Below, in pieces: positions 1 to 13,068 of a stretch of DNA of 64,000 nt. Below the pieces are notes generated by a model. The model saw nothing but the letters and a program-made list of their open reading frames with translations, was not told the DNA's origin and did no database searches. Location: NCBI RefSeq assembly GCF_900090045.1, contig NC_041784.1:286501-350500 (forward strand), read 5' to 3'. A program made the translations under genes and the position numbers. Each line of letters opens with the position of its first letter. The first letter of the stretch is position 1. This DNA comes from Plasmodium malariae. Lineage: Eukaryota; Apicomplexa; Aconoidasida; Haemosporida; Plasmodiidae.

Positions 1-819
1 TGCGAATGGGCATACATGTATTTATACACATATTTGTATGTATATATATGTATATAATACGTCAAATCTCGAGCTATGTGATAATAATGTATGGATTAAT
101 AGTGATATATATTGCTTTCCCTGTTACGGGTTTGCAAGAGTAGCTTATTTCACAATTCTTAATATTTCTATTATTTTTTTCCTCGTAAATTTGTAGTTAT
201 GGCTTTATTTCATTCTACTTCATTTAACATCATTTATTTATTTATTTTTTTGGTCATATTTTTATAGTAATTTTTTTAAGTTTGTTCTTTTAATTTTATT
301 ATGTGTAAAATTATTTACAAGTTAGGGAAAACAAATTTTAACAAGTTAATTTTTTTTTTTTTTTGTTTTGAATTGCTTTTTTTTTAATTACAACTTAATT
401 TTTAAGCATATATAACACATTTTTGAAAAAGTAACATCAAATAAGCTTTTTTATATAAATTTACTTTTAAACAGTTAAGCTTTTTCTTTCTAAAAAAATA
501 TATAATATAAATAATATTGTATGCGTATCCCCTTTTATTCAAATGGTTAAGTTATAAAAACGTAAGAATGAGAATGGACCTCATAAAAATTTAAATTCGC
601 TCAAAAGAAATATACTTTTAAAGGCAAAAGAGGAAAAAAAGAAAAGTAAATGAAGTAAAATAAAATAAATAATAAAAAATAAAATAAAAAAGTTATAATA
701 AAGAGAAAGTAATAAAAACGAAATAATGTAAAATGCGAACAGCAATCCTTTCCTTGAAGCTTTTATACATATGTTGTTAAATTCCTGCTAATAATTCCTG
801 CTAATTTAATACATGTATG

Positions 820-878
<59 letters not shown>

Positions 879-1170
879 CATCTTTGCGCACTTATAAAGA
901 ATTACCAAATATTCGTAGTATATATTATTTATTTATAAGCAAAAAAAAATTTACAATTGTGCAAAATATGTATTTACCTGAATTGCTGAATTGCAGACCA
1001 ATTAGTGAAAGTCGAAAAATTATGTTACTAATATTCACTTAATAATAATCCTTACATATATGAAATGTACATCTTTTCATAGTTTAAAAAATACATAGAA
1101 ATTCCTCTTTTTCCTTTTTGTGAATTTATATATACATATATGTACGTGTATAAAATGAATAATTAGCAAA
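1..1170. other. AT-rich intergenic, no gene seen
   Basis: No reading frame here looks coding. The stretch holds poly(T) tracts near 350, a (TA)n run at about 825-874 and scattered AT-rich unique sequence. It probably contains the upstream region of the small gene at 1171 and flank of a gene outside the window. Confidence 0.6.
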
Positions 1171-1473
1171 ATGATAGAAGATGAGAATTTAAGCTTGGAG
1201 TCTTTCAAAAAATTAAAGGAGCTGGAAGAAAAATTAAATGAAAAAACAAAAAATAGGGATAAGAAAAAAAAAGATGAAAAAAACTCGGTAAAAAATTTTA
1301 TGCAGCTTAAATCATTAGAGTATTCATTACCATTAAAATTCAAGAAAAAAATAAAATCCATGAAGATTAACAAACTGAAGGATCTGAAAAAGCTAGCTGT
1401 TACTAAAAAGAAGAGATTTTTTATAAAAATATTAGATAATAAAGATATCAAAGGAAAAAAGAAACAGAAATGA
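1171..1473 (+). CDS. small basic hypothetical protein, 100 residues
   Basis: Single-exon frame starting at an ATG preceded by AGCAAA, a typical A-rich Plasmodium start context. The protein is very rich in Lys and Glu, with a helical charged first half (ESFKKLKELEEKLNEKTK) and a more basic second half (KMKINKLKDLKKLAVTKKKR-like). No membrane span, no Cys or His motif. I do not recognise the family. Composition suggests a nuclear or nucleolar basic protein, which is inference only. The frame has lower AT content than its surroundings, which favours real coding. It could also be the last exon of a gene with an unseen upstream exon. The antisense frame at 1077-1451 is Phe/Leu/Ser-rich shadow and was left out. 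Confidence 0.5.
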   Translation: MIEDENLSLESFKKLKELEEKLNEKTKNRDKKKKDEKNSVKNFMQLKSLEYSLPLKFKKKIKSMKINKLKDLKKLAVTKKKRFFIKILDNKDIKGKKKQK

Positions 1474-1714
1474 AAGGAAGTTGTTAATTAGGGAAGCATA
1501 AATGGATTGACAAGGAGCAGTTTTTGAAAGATATGCATTTTGAAGAAATATTTTGCGTATTTTGCAATTTATTATATGCATACGTACGTGTACATACGTT
1601 TACCCATACAGATATGCTTTGAATGAGTTTTGTTTTTTTCACGTAACATGATAGCATTTCGTGTATTCGGCATTTTTTCCATTTTCGTATCCATTAATAT
1701 TTGTAAGTTATTAC

Positions 1715-1745
<31 letters not shown>

Positions 1746-1816
1746 CATTCATTGCTCACTTATGTACCACGTATATGTGAATGGGTTTATATATGCAAGC
1801 ACGTATGTACGTTCTA

Positions 1817-2058
1817 TTATGTTAACTTAATTTGCATGGGGATATCCTGATATGTCTCCATCCAGTTAAATTTATCGCCATTCAATGGTATAATTTTTCT
1901 AGTACTTTTTATTAATTCCTTATCTGAAAAATGGAAAAAATGATATACAATAAATAACATTTTAAGCGCTCTTTCGCCTTAGTTTTTGGGTGCTTGTGGA
2001 TTGAGGAACAAATCGCATTAAAACTGTATACACTTCTATCTATCTATATATCTGTCTA

Positions 2059-2111
<53 letters not shown>

Positions 2112-4166
2112 GCATGTTTTGCATTATCTTCTTTCCGCTTAATCATCACAAATTATATTGTAATTCTTTTATAATAACTTATGTTGATAAAAAAGTTATT
2201 TAGATCATAGAGGGTAGAGTTTTCAAATTCACTTATGGCTGATAAAATGGTGGAAGAGAATTGCTCAACGTCCTGTGATGAAGAATTAATATAAGACGTG
2301 TTTAAAAGTATAATAATATACAACAAATGAATAGAATACAACTAGTGGAAAAAATGGTTAATATAATAATAGTAAATACGAAATGACTTATTTTTGTCAA
2401 GTACATTTTATTATTGTCCTTATTCTACCTTGTTCACTAGAACTGTTTTTTCAAATTTTTTGGTTGTCTTGAAATTTATGTTAGCGTCCTCAAAATATGT
2501 TAGTGCTACGTCTATGTTTCCCTTCACAATAAATAAATCAAAATTTTGTTTATTTCAAAAGGAACATGTGTGTATACATAAACAAACACACATATATGCA
2601 CGTATATATACATAAATGTATAACATATGTACATACACACTTGCATATATATACATAACGCACAAATGAGAAAAAAAAGGACGCGTTAACTTAAAATTAA
2701 TTTTACTCTTAAGAGGACTTGGTCATCTGTTAATAAAAAATTGACCTCCCATGAACTTCTCCACGAACTTGCGCTGAGAGTAGTAAAAGGATTTTAGTTA
2801 TCCTATATTTTTCAGTTAATATGCGACTTCAAACTCGTTCATTTATAGATATGTTTGTATGTATGTTTGTATGTATGTTTGTATGTATGTTTGTATGTAA
2901 GTTTGTTTGTATGTCTGTATGTATGTTTGTATGTATGTATGCATATATATATATGTATATATATATATTTTTTTTTTTTATGTGGTACAATTTTTATCTG
3001 TAGAATGAATAAGGTGCATTTTTGTTAATATAAAATACTTGATACATTTTTTTTTTTTTTTTTTTACTGAAAATTCTTTAAATAATATCTGTCACGACAT
3101 ATAATGAAAAAGAGATTAAATCTATCCCCTCGTTTGGAAGCATAAACAGATGAACTACATTTTGAGCTTAATCCATTTTTACATTTTAAATTAACACTGG
3201 GATAATTTATTGTTTGCTTCTCATTCCATTTTGAATAATGTGCTTGAAGATATTTCTCTAGTTTTACGCTACACAATTCTCTTTTTCGTTAAAAAAAAAA
3301 AAAAAAAAAAAAAAAAGTGAATAAACAATTCTGCATATGTATATAGTATGTACATACATGCATTTTCAAAATTTTCACGTGTAAAACCTCCCTGAACCAC
3401 ACATAAAAAATGTGCAGCTTTTTTCTGCAATTTTTGCCCATTTGAAAGGAATACGTTATAAGAAAAGAAGTTTAAAAATAAGATAATCCCTATTTTTTTT
3501 TATTTTTTTTTATTTTTTATTATTTTTTTTTTTTTTGCTTGTATGCTTTACTTCACCTATAACTTTCTAATTCTTGGGGGTAGTTCAATTCTTTTAACTC
3601 AGTGGTTCCGGTAACTTTCTAATAAAAAAAAAAAAAAATTTTAGTAAAATTGGCAAAATTTTTAAGGCGAATCGTGCACATTACCTACAAGCAGTTATCC
3701 ACCTATATATATATATGTATGTAGGTGGATGTGGATATATATATGCGCGTATGTTTGTATGTACTCTCTTCAGATGGTTAACAGTAGCTAGTATCTTTAG
3801 TTTTGGGTGAACGTATGAGTTGTTGATTTTTGACTGTTCACAAATTATGACCTGCGAGTTTAAAGCATGCGTATGTTCATATTTGTATGTACATGCGTAT
3901 GCCCCATTAGTACACATATTTCTATATAAATGTCCAGTAAGACAAATTATGCCCGTTTTATTCTACGACCGGCATAATTTATTTTACATGCATATATGCA
4001 TGTAAGCGTACGTATTCGTTATCCTCGAGGGGAATGAGCACGAAGTTCTTTTCGTTATAATTTGATATGGCATCTTCGATAGAATTTTGGATAGTCGCAC
4101 TTGACCCAAATAAGGTTTTTATATCTATATAAAATAAGAGCGCATAGGGTATACATAAATTAACAA

Positions 4167-4230
<64 letters not shown>

Positions 4231-4433
4231 GTATGTACGGATACGTATATTAATATATATATCCCTGCATGTGCAAAATTCAATGTGCGTTCATATGTAT
4301 GATAGTTTCATGTATCGATTTTTACAAGTTCTGCTTATCTCAAACCTGAAACCAAGTCATTTATTTTTCCTGGAGGTGAATTCAATAGAACATGTCTAAT
4401 GAAATTTTTCTTTTCATTTATTATGCTTCCCAT
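1817..4433 (-). CDS. F-actin-capping protein subunit alpha, nine exons
   Basis: Heterodimeric capping protein alpha subunit; with beta it caps actin barbed ends. Exons on the minus strand: 4433-4346, 4124-4012, 3851-3765, 3618-3557, 3280-3068, 2773-2691, 2505-2429, 2272-2179, 1923-1817; all junctions GT..AG and phase-consistent, giving 307 residues against about 286 in animals. The start MGSIINEKKNFIRHVLL, the motif NSPPGKINDLVSDI, the stretch QVIICEQ..HPKLKILATVNHLKR, the box ASSWRSSWEVNFLL (animal NGRWRSEWKFTI), TYFEDANINF (animal HYYEDGNVQL) and the C-terminal K..TRKIIPLNGDKFNW align in order with the CapZ alpha family. The exon 6/7 junction has a weak acceptor (GTAG at 2506-2507), chosen because it keeps the alignment gap-free. 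Parasites need capping proteins for motility and ookinete stages. Some introns carry (TA)n or TTTGTATG repeats. Confidence 0.93.
2845..2945. repeat. TTTGTATGTATG tandem repeat
   Basis: About eight imperfect copies of a TGTTTGTATGTA-type unit, ending in a (TATA)-rich tract. It lies in the intron between exons 5 and 6 of the capping protein alpha gene. Confidence 0.85.
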
Positions 4434-6103
4434 TTTCTAGTACTTAGTAAACTCTTTATACTTTACATAAATTAGGATGCTTACATTAAATTTTTTTTAT
4501 AGTTTAAAAATTTGAAGAGAAAAAAATAAACACTTTAAAATATGGAAAAAAAAAAAAAAAGAAAAAAAAAAAAAGAGCTTCCTATGTTTAATTTCATTCA
4601 GTTCTACGTGTAAAATGAAGGGAAACTCAAAGCACCCTTTTTATTAACAAGTAAACATATACGTATGCATATATTTACACACGTACATATACATATATAT
4701 ATATATATATATAAATATATATATGTTTGCGGACTTTCAAATTATGGAGCAAAGAAGATGGACAGGAAAAAAAGCTCACTTAATTCAAATATTACAGCTA
4801 GAAAAAAGAAAAAAATAAAAAAACTTTGAAACTTGTACAGACAAAAACTAATTGTTGACCATTTTGGGTATATCAACTTAGAATATCAAATCTTCTTATC
4901 TTATTTTTTAAAAAAAAAAATTAAAAAGAAGTGAAAACTTGCATGAAGGCGCAAATATACAATACAAAAAAGAAGAAAAAAAAGAGGAATAAGAGGAAGA
5001 ATAACGCTTTTATTTTCCTTATTTTCAATTTGCTTATATCACAAATTTTTTTTACGTTCGAAAAAAAAACAATAAAACAATAAAACAAAAAAAGAAAAAA
5101 AGAAAAAAAGAAAAAAAGAAAAAAAGTAAAAAAAAGTATAATAAGCATATACAACTGTAAGGCACAAAAATTATGCATTTGTTTTTTTATAAATTTATTC
5201 TTATAATCTTCATAGAATATATATATATATACTAGACAGAAATGTACATATTGGATCTTATTATTTTAAATTTTTGTAGCAACATTAAAATATTCCTTAT
5301 CAACAAGTTCAAGTTAAATTCTGATGAAAAATGTGCTTGCAAATTAATATTATTAAACAAAAATATAAAAAAGCATATTATATAGGCTCGAGGGTATATT
5401 TTTAAAAATAAAATGGACGGTAACATGCGAAAAGGGGAACAAACGGAAAAAAGAAAAAACGAAATATTGAAAAAACGAAATATTGAAAAAACGAAATATT
5501 GAAAAAACGAAATAATGAAAAAACGAAATAATGAAAAAACGAAATAATGAAAAAACGAAATAATGAAAAAACGAAATAATGAAAAAACGAAAAAACGAAA
5601 AAACGAAAAAACGAAAAAATTAATAACGTTAAAAAACTATCTCAATGACGAAAAAATAAAATTTAACAAAAAAAAGAAAAACTCATGCGTGTACCAAATT
5701 ACTAGATAAATGCACATTATGCACATTGTTCAAACGCATAAAAAATTTTTAAAATGTAATAAATGAAAAACCAAAAAAAAAAAAGGTAAAAACAAAAAAA
5801 AAAGTAAAAACGAAAAAAAAAGGTAAAAAAAAAAAAAAAGTAAAAACGAAAAAAAAAGTAAAAACAAAAAAAAAGTAAAAACGAAAAAAAAATGGAAAAA
5901 CGAAAATAAAATGGAAAAAATGGAAAAAATAAAAAAAAAGGAATAAAAAAGAAAAAAATAAATTAGCAATATGTTTGGTTATTGAGACAATCTGAGGTCC
6001 ACCAAAAAATCGAACTTTATTTCATTTCATATACCATGACAGGAACAAAAAAAAAAAAAAAAAAAAAAATTAGGTTAAATTTATTAAATTAATTTGAATC
6101 AAA
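4434..6103. other. intergenic between capping protein alpha and DHHC gene, A-rich repeats
   Basis: Promoter side of the capping protein gene and 3' side of the DHHC gene. It holds a tandem array at about 5450-5625 with unit GAAAAAACGAAATAAT (16 bp, shortening to GAAAAAAC), then a degenerate AAAAAGTAAAAACG tract at 5770-5960. Short plus-strand frames at 4757-4828 and 5241-5381 are discussed under rejected items. No gene is supported. Confidence 0.6.
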
Positions 6104-9098
6104 TTACTTCATGTTTGCTTTTATCGGTATGGTTTCCTCCGAACCCTTCTCACTATAATCTTTATTGTAAGCTTTTATAAAATTTATTCCATCTCCTCTT
6201 CTATTGTCTAAAGTTGTTGGAAAATAGGTGGAACACCAGTGTGAATGGGTAAAGGTACGTATAAGAACGTGTGAACGCACGAACGTGTAAACATATAAAC
6301 GTATCGTGTAGGCATGTATATGGTGTAAAGCTGAAGAGAATTTATGCCTACAACGCATGCATGCGATAACAAATAAATACGCAAAAAGTGGCAGAACACT
6401 AATACCAAAAGAATTAAGTTCATTCACACAGTCGCTTCCTAACAAATAGAAATGCAAACGCATAAAAATAAAAAAAAATTAAAGAAATTAAAAAAATTAC
6501 CTATAGGCAAAAACCACAAAAAGGGAGATTCTCCAAAAACCTCTTTCATATTTGAGTATAAACCTTTGTTATAATATTTCTATATATGCGAAGGAATAAA
6601 GGAGTTGGCAAATATGTAACCATTGATCAAATGAGTATGTCACTACGCATGCATATGCTCATATGTTCACTCATATATATACATGTAATTACAAATATGA
6701 TATAGTACATAGGTTATAATTATAATTTTATACATAAAATAAAAAGAAAAAATGGAAGGAAAAAAGGAAGAAAAAAAAAAAAAAGTATTACTGAGTAAGT
6801 CTGGTTTTGGTAGCTCGTCTGCTTCTCACAAAACTCGATGGTCGTCATGGCCCTGAGCATTAGCCTTTAAAAAAAAATAATAAAAAATATGCTAGCTATA
6901 CATGTATATGTAACGTATACATATATACGGGTACGTGGTAAAATGGGGATGCAAGTATACACTAAGTTACTCCTGTATATACAGACTAACCATAAATGAA
7001 AAAATAAGAAACATGTAATAACAAGGGCTAGGAACGAGTTTAAAGTTTCTCCAAATAAAAGCAAGAACATCTCATTAAATGCCGTCTACAAAGAGTAAAA
7101 AAAAAAAAAAAATTTTTAATTAAAAAAATTAAAGTTATTTAGTCAATTTATTAAACGTGTATTTTTAAAGTGTGCATTTTCAAATTGAGTAGTTCCATGT
7201 AGAAACAGTAAACGATTTTAAAGAAGAAGTGGATAAAACAGGTGTAGTAATAATTCCTCCTAAAAGGCATTACTATGGGATAAATTATGTACATAATTCA
7301 CAAAGTACGGATATATTATGCACATGCAATATAAAATATTCCAAAGTTAGAACAAATAAAAGAAATGTGTTAAAGGATTACTTCTCTATGGTTAATGGCA
7401 CTTCTAACAGAATTGAAGAGAGTTACTGAAACAAATACCGTTGTAAAACAACAGTAAATTAAAGAAAGCATAAAATATTTATGATTTCTATATCCAACAC
7501 AATTATATATCCAAGGGCAGTGATGATCCATTTTTAAAATACATTTTCTACAAACACGACAATGATGAGTCCTATCAGGTTTATATTTACAGCACCATTT
7601 ACAATATCTTCTTTCCCCAGTTCTTTTCTTTTCTAATAAATAACCTTCCATATTTTCTAAATAATTATTTTGAAAATCTTTAAATGCCCATTCTTCTGTA
7701 TTCGGTATAGAACCAGGTGATACTACTATTGACATAATGTAGTTCACTAAATACATTATTAGAAATATATGAAAAACTGATATCTCAATTATGCCCCTAC
7801 ATGTACCGTTAACGGGAAAAAAAAAAAAAAAAATAAAACATGGGTCTACGTATCTACATACAACCACACATTCGCACTCGCATGTGTTTAATGAAAAACT
7901 TGCTTCTTTTAGTTTGTTTTCGTTTTCGTATTTTTTTTCATTTTATTATATTACTGTTATACTATTGTTTTATTATTATAATTTTTTTAAAATTCATTCA
8001 CTAAACTTTCATTAAGCGCACACATACCTTTTCTTGTTATAGTCTATGTACACCTTGTTGTGATTCCTAGATATTAATGGCAAACAGTGATACTATAAAA
8101 AAAAAAAAAAAAAAAAAATCAAATTGAAATATTTTATATTTACATTTAGACATATTAAACAAATATATAACCTATGTATTTCATTTAAGGCTTCCGTTTT
8201 TTGAGTTGCCATTGATACGTATTGGAAAGAGAAGTATATGAATGTATCATCAATTTGTACACACATACATATGTGCATGCTTCCATGCAAGCAAAGAATT
8301 ACCATTATGTATATAAGGTATATTCCTAGGAGTAGTAAAAATATAAAAAACACAGGTAAAAGACGAACGAATGTATGCTTATTATTTTGAATCGAACAGG
8401 ACATATCCGTATTATAATTTACACTTAATGCTTCATCTTTTAAATTAGTGGATTGGTCTAACATTGAATTTTCGACCCCTGGTTCTTCTCTTGTGCTTTC
8501 CGTTACACTTATAATGCTCTTGTCATCAGAGTCCTTCTTACTCCCGCTATTTTTCTTTTTCTTGTGTTTATTCTTCTGAACGTAAAAGTGGAATGAGATA
8601 AGATAGAATAGAATAATACAAAATAGAATGAAATGGAGTAAAACAAAATAGAGTAAAATATAGTATAATATAGTACGATAAAAAAAAAACAAAATTAAAA
8701 TAGAGGAAGTTTTTTCCCATCATAACATCATTTTAAATATCTTAAATGATCACGTACTGACAAATAACGTAAAAATCAAAATGTGTATTAACTTTAAAGC
8801 AAAAAAAATTATATTCAAAAAAAAAAAAAAGAAAAAACATCGAAAAAATTGAAAACGTAAGCTTAATGTAGAACGAGCAACAGTAATATTAGTTGTGCTA
8901 AATTATAGTAGCTACAATTTGAAAAAAACGAATAAATACACACTATTTCATTTATTTTAATTCATCTTTACATACCTTTTTCTTTTTATTTGTATAACTA
9001 GTAGACTCCGTTTTTTCAGATACTGCAGTTATTTTACTATCATCGTCTAAAATATTTTGTGGGGCCTTTTTTCCATTTCCTTTAAACATTTTACGCAT
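6104..9098 (-). CDS. DHHC-type palmitoyltransferase, nine exons
   Basis: Protein S-acyltransferase that adds palmitate to cysteines of membrane proteins. Exons on the minus strand: 9098-8976, 8575-8303, 8092-8028, 7796-7382, 7085-6991, 6864-6792, 6579-6501, 6438-6406, 6207-6104; all phases close to a 419-residue protein. Order: charged Lys/Asp/Ser-rich N-terminal tail (about 100 residues), first span VFFIFLLLLGIYLIYIM, second span FHIFLIMYLVNYIMSIVV, the cysteine-rich domain CKWCCKYKPDRTHHCRVCRK, catalytic DHHC at residues 244-247, third span from FMLSLIYCCFTTVFVSV, fourth span FLALVITCFLFFHL, then the TTxE motif (TTIEFCEK), a YNKGLYSNMKEVFG segment and the late GDGINF motif. This is the full canonical four-span layout. 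Plasmodium has about a dozen DHHC enzymes; I cannot name the member with confidence. Membrane: Golgi, inner membrane complex or plasma membrane are all possible. Confidence 0.93.
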
Positions 9099-9342
9099 TT
9101 TATTTTAAAATCAGAAATAAAAAAGAGGACAAGAAAAAACATAATAATATTTCACTAAATTCTATTTACACATAATGTTTTTCTTTTTCTTTTTTCTAGG
9201 CTCTACCAACAACATATTACCTAAATTGTGTTTCATGTACTCCCTCTGTTCTACTGCTGTTATAATGTAACGTAATCAATTTCTATAATTACTTTCTCTT
9301 AAACGGGTATATAATAATCATATTGTTACCCATATATACATG

Positions 9343-9407
<65 letters not shown>

Positions 9408-10620
9408 TTGTGCGTGTGTTTTCTTCTCTATTATCTGGTTCTAATATTCGTTATTTTGCTATTTTGTTACTTTCTTATTTCCCTTTTCCCTTTTTTCTTT
9501 TTTTTTTTTGAGTTTTCAGTTTTCACCAAACAACTAAATAAGGAGGCAAACCAAATGGAGCATGAACAAATAAATACATTTACAGAAAAATAAACAAGTG
9601 AGTTAATATACAAACAAATGGATACATTAATGGATAAACAAACAAAATGTTAAGACAGATATTTGTATATACACACATACATATATTTATACGTAAACAT
9701 ATATATTTATAAATGTATATGTATGTGGCCGCACATGTAGTATTTTCCCTAATCTGTAATAATTTCTTCATGCACGAATTACACTTATATAACTATGTGA
9801 TATTATATCAGACAATACATATATATAAATATAGTACTAACACGCATAAAAGTCTAAAAAAATTAAATGCAATAATAAAAAAAAATAGTTTATGTTAAAA
9901 ATTACTAAATTCGAACAAAGTAAATGTTTTCTTTTTTTTTTTTTCCCCTTAAAAGCTAGAAAAATTAAAAAAATGATAAAAAAAGAAGAAAAACGAAAAA
10001 AATAACGGAAATAAAAATTAAAAAAGGAAAATTTCTTTTCATTTTTTACACATTTATATTATAAATCTTAAAATGGATAATATATATATGTATATATACG
10101 TATGCGTACATATGTACATATATATATATATATATATATGTAAATTTTTTTTTTTTTTTTTTTTTTTAAATGAATAAAATAAAAAAAAAATGAAAAAAAA
10201 AAAAAAAAAAAAAAAGGTACATATATGCTTATGTATATTTGTTCTAAATACTGAATAAGTTTTTTTTACATATCAATACGAGTTCATTCATTTTCTTTAC
10301 GTACAAAATCGTTTATTAGTACATTCATACATTATTATATTATTACATGTATATGTACATAGATATGTGCATACAGACATGACTACATATATTTCGGGAG
10401 GTCAATGAAAGCACATTTTCAAAATTGTGCGAATAATAAACTGTAAAAAAAAAAAAAAAAAAAAAAATTAAATTACAAATTTTAAGACTCAGTTGTTTGA
10501 ATTTTTCCTCTGTCACTTAAAAAGGAATGTGCTTGCAAAAAATATACAAAATGCAGTGGAGTTATATGTATGGAAAGCTATACTCAAGATAATGTATATA
10601 TGTATGTATATTCATGTATG

Positions 10621-10657
<37 letters not shown>

Positions 10658-11494
10658 TTATGTAAGTTTGTACTCATATGTAATTTTATGCATGTATTAT
10701 ATATATGTATATGCGTTGGACAACTCAGTTAAAAGAGCTGAACATTATACAAAGTAAAACAAAGAAAGACGTTGTCTTTTTTCTATTTTTAACGTGATTA
10801 TATTTTATTTTCTGTTATTAATGACAAAAAATCTAAAAATTAACCAAGTAAAATGTTGTTCTTTTGTATTTATCAATTATAAAAAAAAAAAATTACGAAA
10901 TATTTTCACAAAAATAGTTGTTTTGTAGTTCTGTTGTCTTACTGTTCCACCGTTTTATTGTTTTTTTTTTTTTTTTTTTTTTTTTCTTTAAGCACATAAT
11001 ATATGTTGTATAGCTTTCAATGTATTTTATCAAAAAAAAAAAAAAAAAAAAAAAAAAAATTACAGTCTACCAATATATCATGGTTGTAATAAATATATAT
11101 TTATAAATATATATATATTTATATATATTTATATACATGTGAGTAGTTCACCTTTTCCTATTTTTAATTTGCATTAGAATTTTTTCCTTATATTTTATCA
11201 GAAATAGAAACAATTTCTCTTTTATTTTATTTTATTTTTTGTACTTTGTAGAGAGGATATACATTAACCAAAAAAAAAAAAAATAAAAGAAAAGAAAAAG
11301 CATTGTTAAAATTGTAAATTAATGCACACATGAGCATTTAAAAAATAATGTCATTTAATAAAATTTTAAACATCATTTCCTTTTTTCAATATCTTTCTAT
11401 TATATATTTTTGGTTCATTATTAAGAAAATTCCAGTCCATTCTGTATTTATTTTATCAGTTGGTGAATAATTTGTTTTTTATTTTTATTGTTAT

Positions 11495-11615
11495 TTTTGC
11501 TGCTATTTTTGCTGCTATTTTTGCTGCTATTTTTGCTGCTATTTTTGCTGCTATTTTTGCTGCTATTTTTGCTGCTATTTTTGCTGCTATTTTTGCTGCT
11601 ATTTTTGCTGCTATT
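11495..11615. repeat. 12-bp tandem repeat TTTTTGCTGCTA
   Basis: About ten near-perfect copies of TTTTTGCTGCTA. The unit is a multiple of three, so the plus strand reads as an Ile-Phe-Ala-Ala repeat without stops, but there is no other sign that this is coding. Confidence 0.9.
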
Positions 11616-12139
11616 TTTACTATTATTTTTACTGTTATTTTAATTGTTAATTTATTTTATTTTTTTATTGGTTTTGATTTCTCTTTTTTTCCTTTTTCAC
11701 AAATAGACAATTTAACATCCCTGGGAAAAAGACATTACACCTACTACACAACAGATTTACCTTAAATTGAAAATAAAACATAAATAAGTCGGAAGTACTT
11801 GGTTTCACTAAGGTATTATGTGAGATTTAATTATGTGGTGTTTCTTTTCTATACTGCAAAAGGAAAAACAAGAAAAAAAAAAAAAAAAAAAAAAACATGG
11901 CACAAATAGTTCAAATAAATTAAAATAAAACAATGGCTCATTGCATATGATATTTTAAAATAGCTTGCTTCCATCAAAGCGAAAAATACTTTCTGTTCTC
12001 ATATTTTATTTATGTGTATTTTAAATTTGAGGATATAGAATTTTGCACTTTTATTAGCTTTTTTCATCCATGTATACATAACTCTTAAAAGGAGGTATTA
12101 TATACATATATCATATATATATCACGAATGTATATTTGT

Positions 12140-12325
12140 ATGCCGTGTATGTAACTTCATGACATGTATGTAACTTCATGACGTGTATGTAATTTCATGA
12201 CGTGTACGTAACCTTATGACGTGCACGTAACTTTATGATTTGTACATAACTTTATGATTTGTACATAACTTTATGATTTGTACATAACTTTATGATTTGT
12301 ACATAACTTTATGACCTGTACATAA
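12140..12325. repeat. 19-bp tandem repeat
   Basis: About nine copies of a unit like ATGATTTGTACATAACTTT. The left copies are diverged (GTGTATGTAACTTCATGAC) and the right copies nearly identical, which is a gradient typical of minisatellite growth from one end. Confidence 0.85.
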
Positions 12326-12794
12326 TTTTGAGAACATGATAACTCGAAACACTGTAGCTATAAACACCTAAAACTGCATAACGAAAAATGCTGGAACATA
12401 AGAACTAAAGACAATTCTTTTGTACTATATGTAATTAATTGGCCAACTAGAAAGATATTTTGACGAATCACAGAAGTTAGATATTAACATATATATATAC
12501 ATATACATGTATATGTACATTTGTTCCTCAATTATCATTTTGAGTGTTGTCTTTTGAAGAATAGAAAAAAATAAACATCGTTATACGATACATCATTTAT
12601 TTTATATCCGGATATGCCATTTTTTTTTTTTTTCTTTCTTCATTTTGGAATAATTTATTAAATAATACTTATTTTGCATTTACATCCAAACGGTAAGTCA
12701 AACATTTAAAGGACAACCATGGCGCTCAAGCCATATGTGAAATATTATAAAAAACAAAAGTGAACTATAAAAAAAATACCTTCTCAAACCTCAT

Positions 12795-12990
12795 TTTTAT
12801 TATTTTATTATTTTATTTTATTATTTTATTTTATTATTTTATTTTATTATTTTATTTTATTATTTTATTTTATTATTTTATTTTATTATTTTATTTTATT
12901 ATTTTATTTTATTATTTTATTTTAATATTTTTATTTTAATATTTTTATTTTAATATTATTATTTTAATATTATTAATTTAATATTTTATT
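12795..12990. repeat. ATTTTATTTTATT tandem repeat
   Basis: Roughly fifteen copies of an about 13-bp T-rich unit, degrading to TTTTAATATT at its right end, directly upstream of the gene at 13069 and so in its leader or promoter region. Confidence 0.85.
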
Positions 12991-13068
12991 TTATTTTTTT
13001 GTTTTGTGTCGCCATTTTCCGAATAAGCAATTAAAATGAAAATAAAGCCAAAGTAGGAAAGGGAAAAG

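Larger units (their letters stand above)
9099..13068. other. 4-kb interval with repeats and unexplained coding-like islands
   Basis: No gene could be assembled. Repeats: (TA)n at about 9345-9398; poly(A)/poly(T) runs at 10144-10170, 10192-10215, 10443-10467, 10960-10985 and 11032-11059; a 12-bp array at 11495-11615; a 19-bp array at 12140-12325; a TTTTA-rich array at 12795-12990. Between them are islands of lower AT content with open frames and splice-like borders on both strands, for example 9190-9272, 9528-9593, 9720-9800, 10377-10442, 10484-10621, 11370-11440, 11760-11815 and 12332-12463. They could be exons of a missed gene, a noncoding transcript, or the long leader of the gene at 13069. 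A short ATG frame at 12719 encoding MALKPYVKYYKKQK then stop could act as an upstream ORF. Confidence 0.5.

Noticed and set aside
4757..4930. Plus-strand frame MDRKKSSLNSNITARKKKKI with an in-frame TGA and continuation NLYRQKLIVDHFGYINLEYQ, considered as a selenoprotein.
   Set aside because: No SECIS-like hairpin was recognised downstream, the total is under 65 codons, and it matches none of the selenoproteins I recall from Plasmodium. Chance in AT-rich sequence is more likely.
5241..5381. Plus-strand ORF starting MYILDLIILNFCSNIKIFLI.
   Set aside because: Short, hydrophobic/Lys-rich and without splice partners or family match.
9130..9340. Extra 5' exon for the DHHC gene reading ITLHYNSSRTEGVHETQF before a GTAATA donor.
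   Set aside because: No acceptor lies between it and the good ATG at 9098, and the family does not need it.
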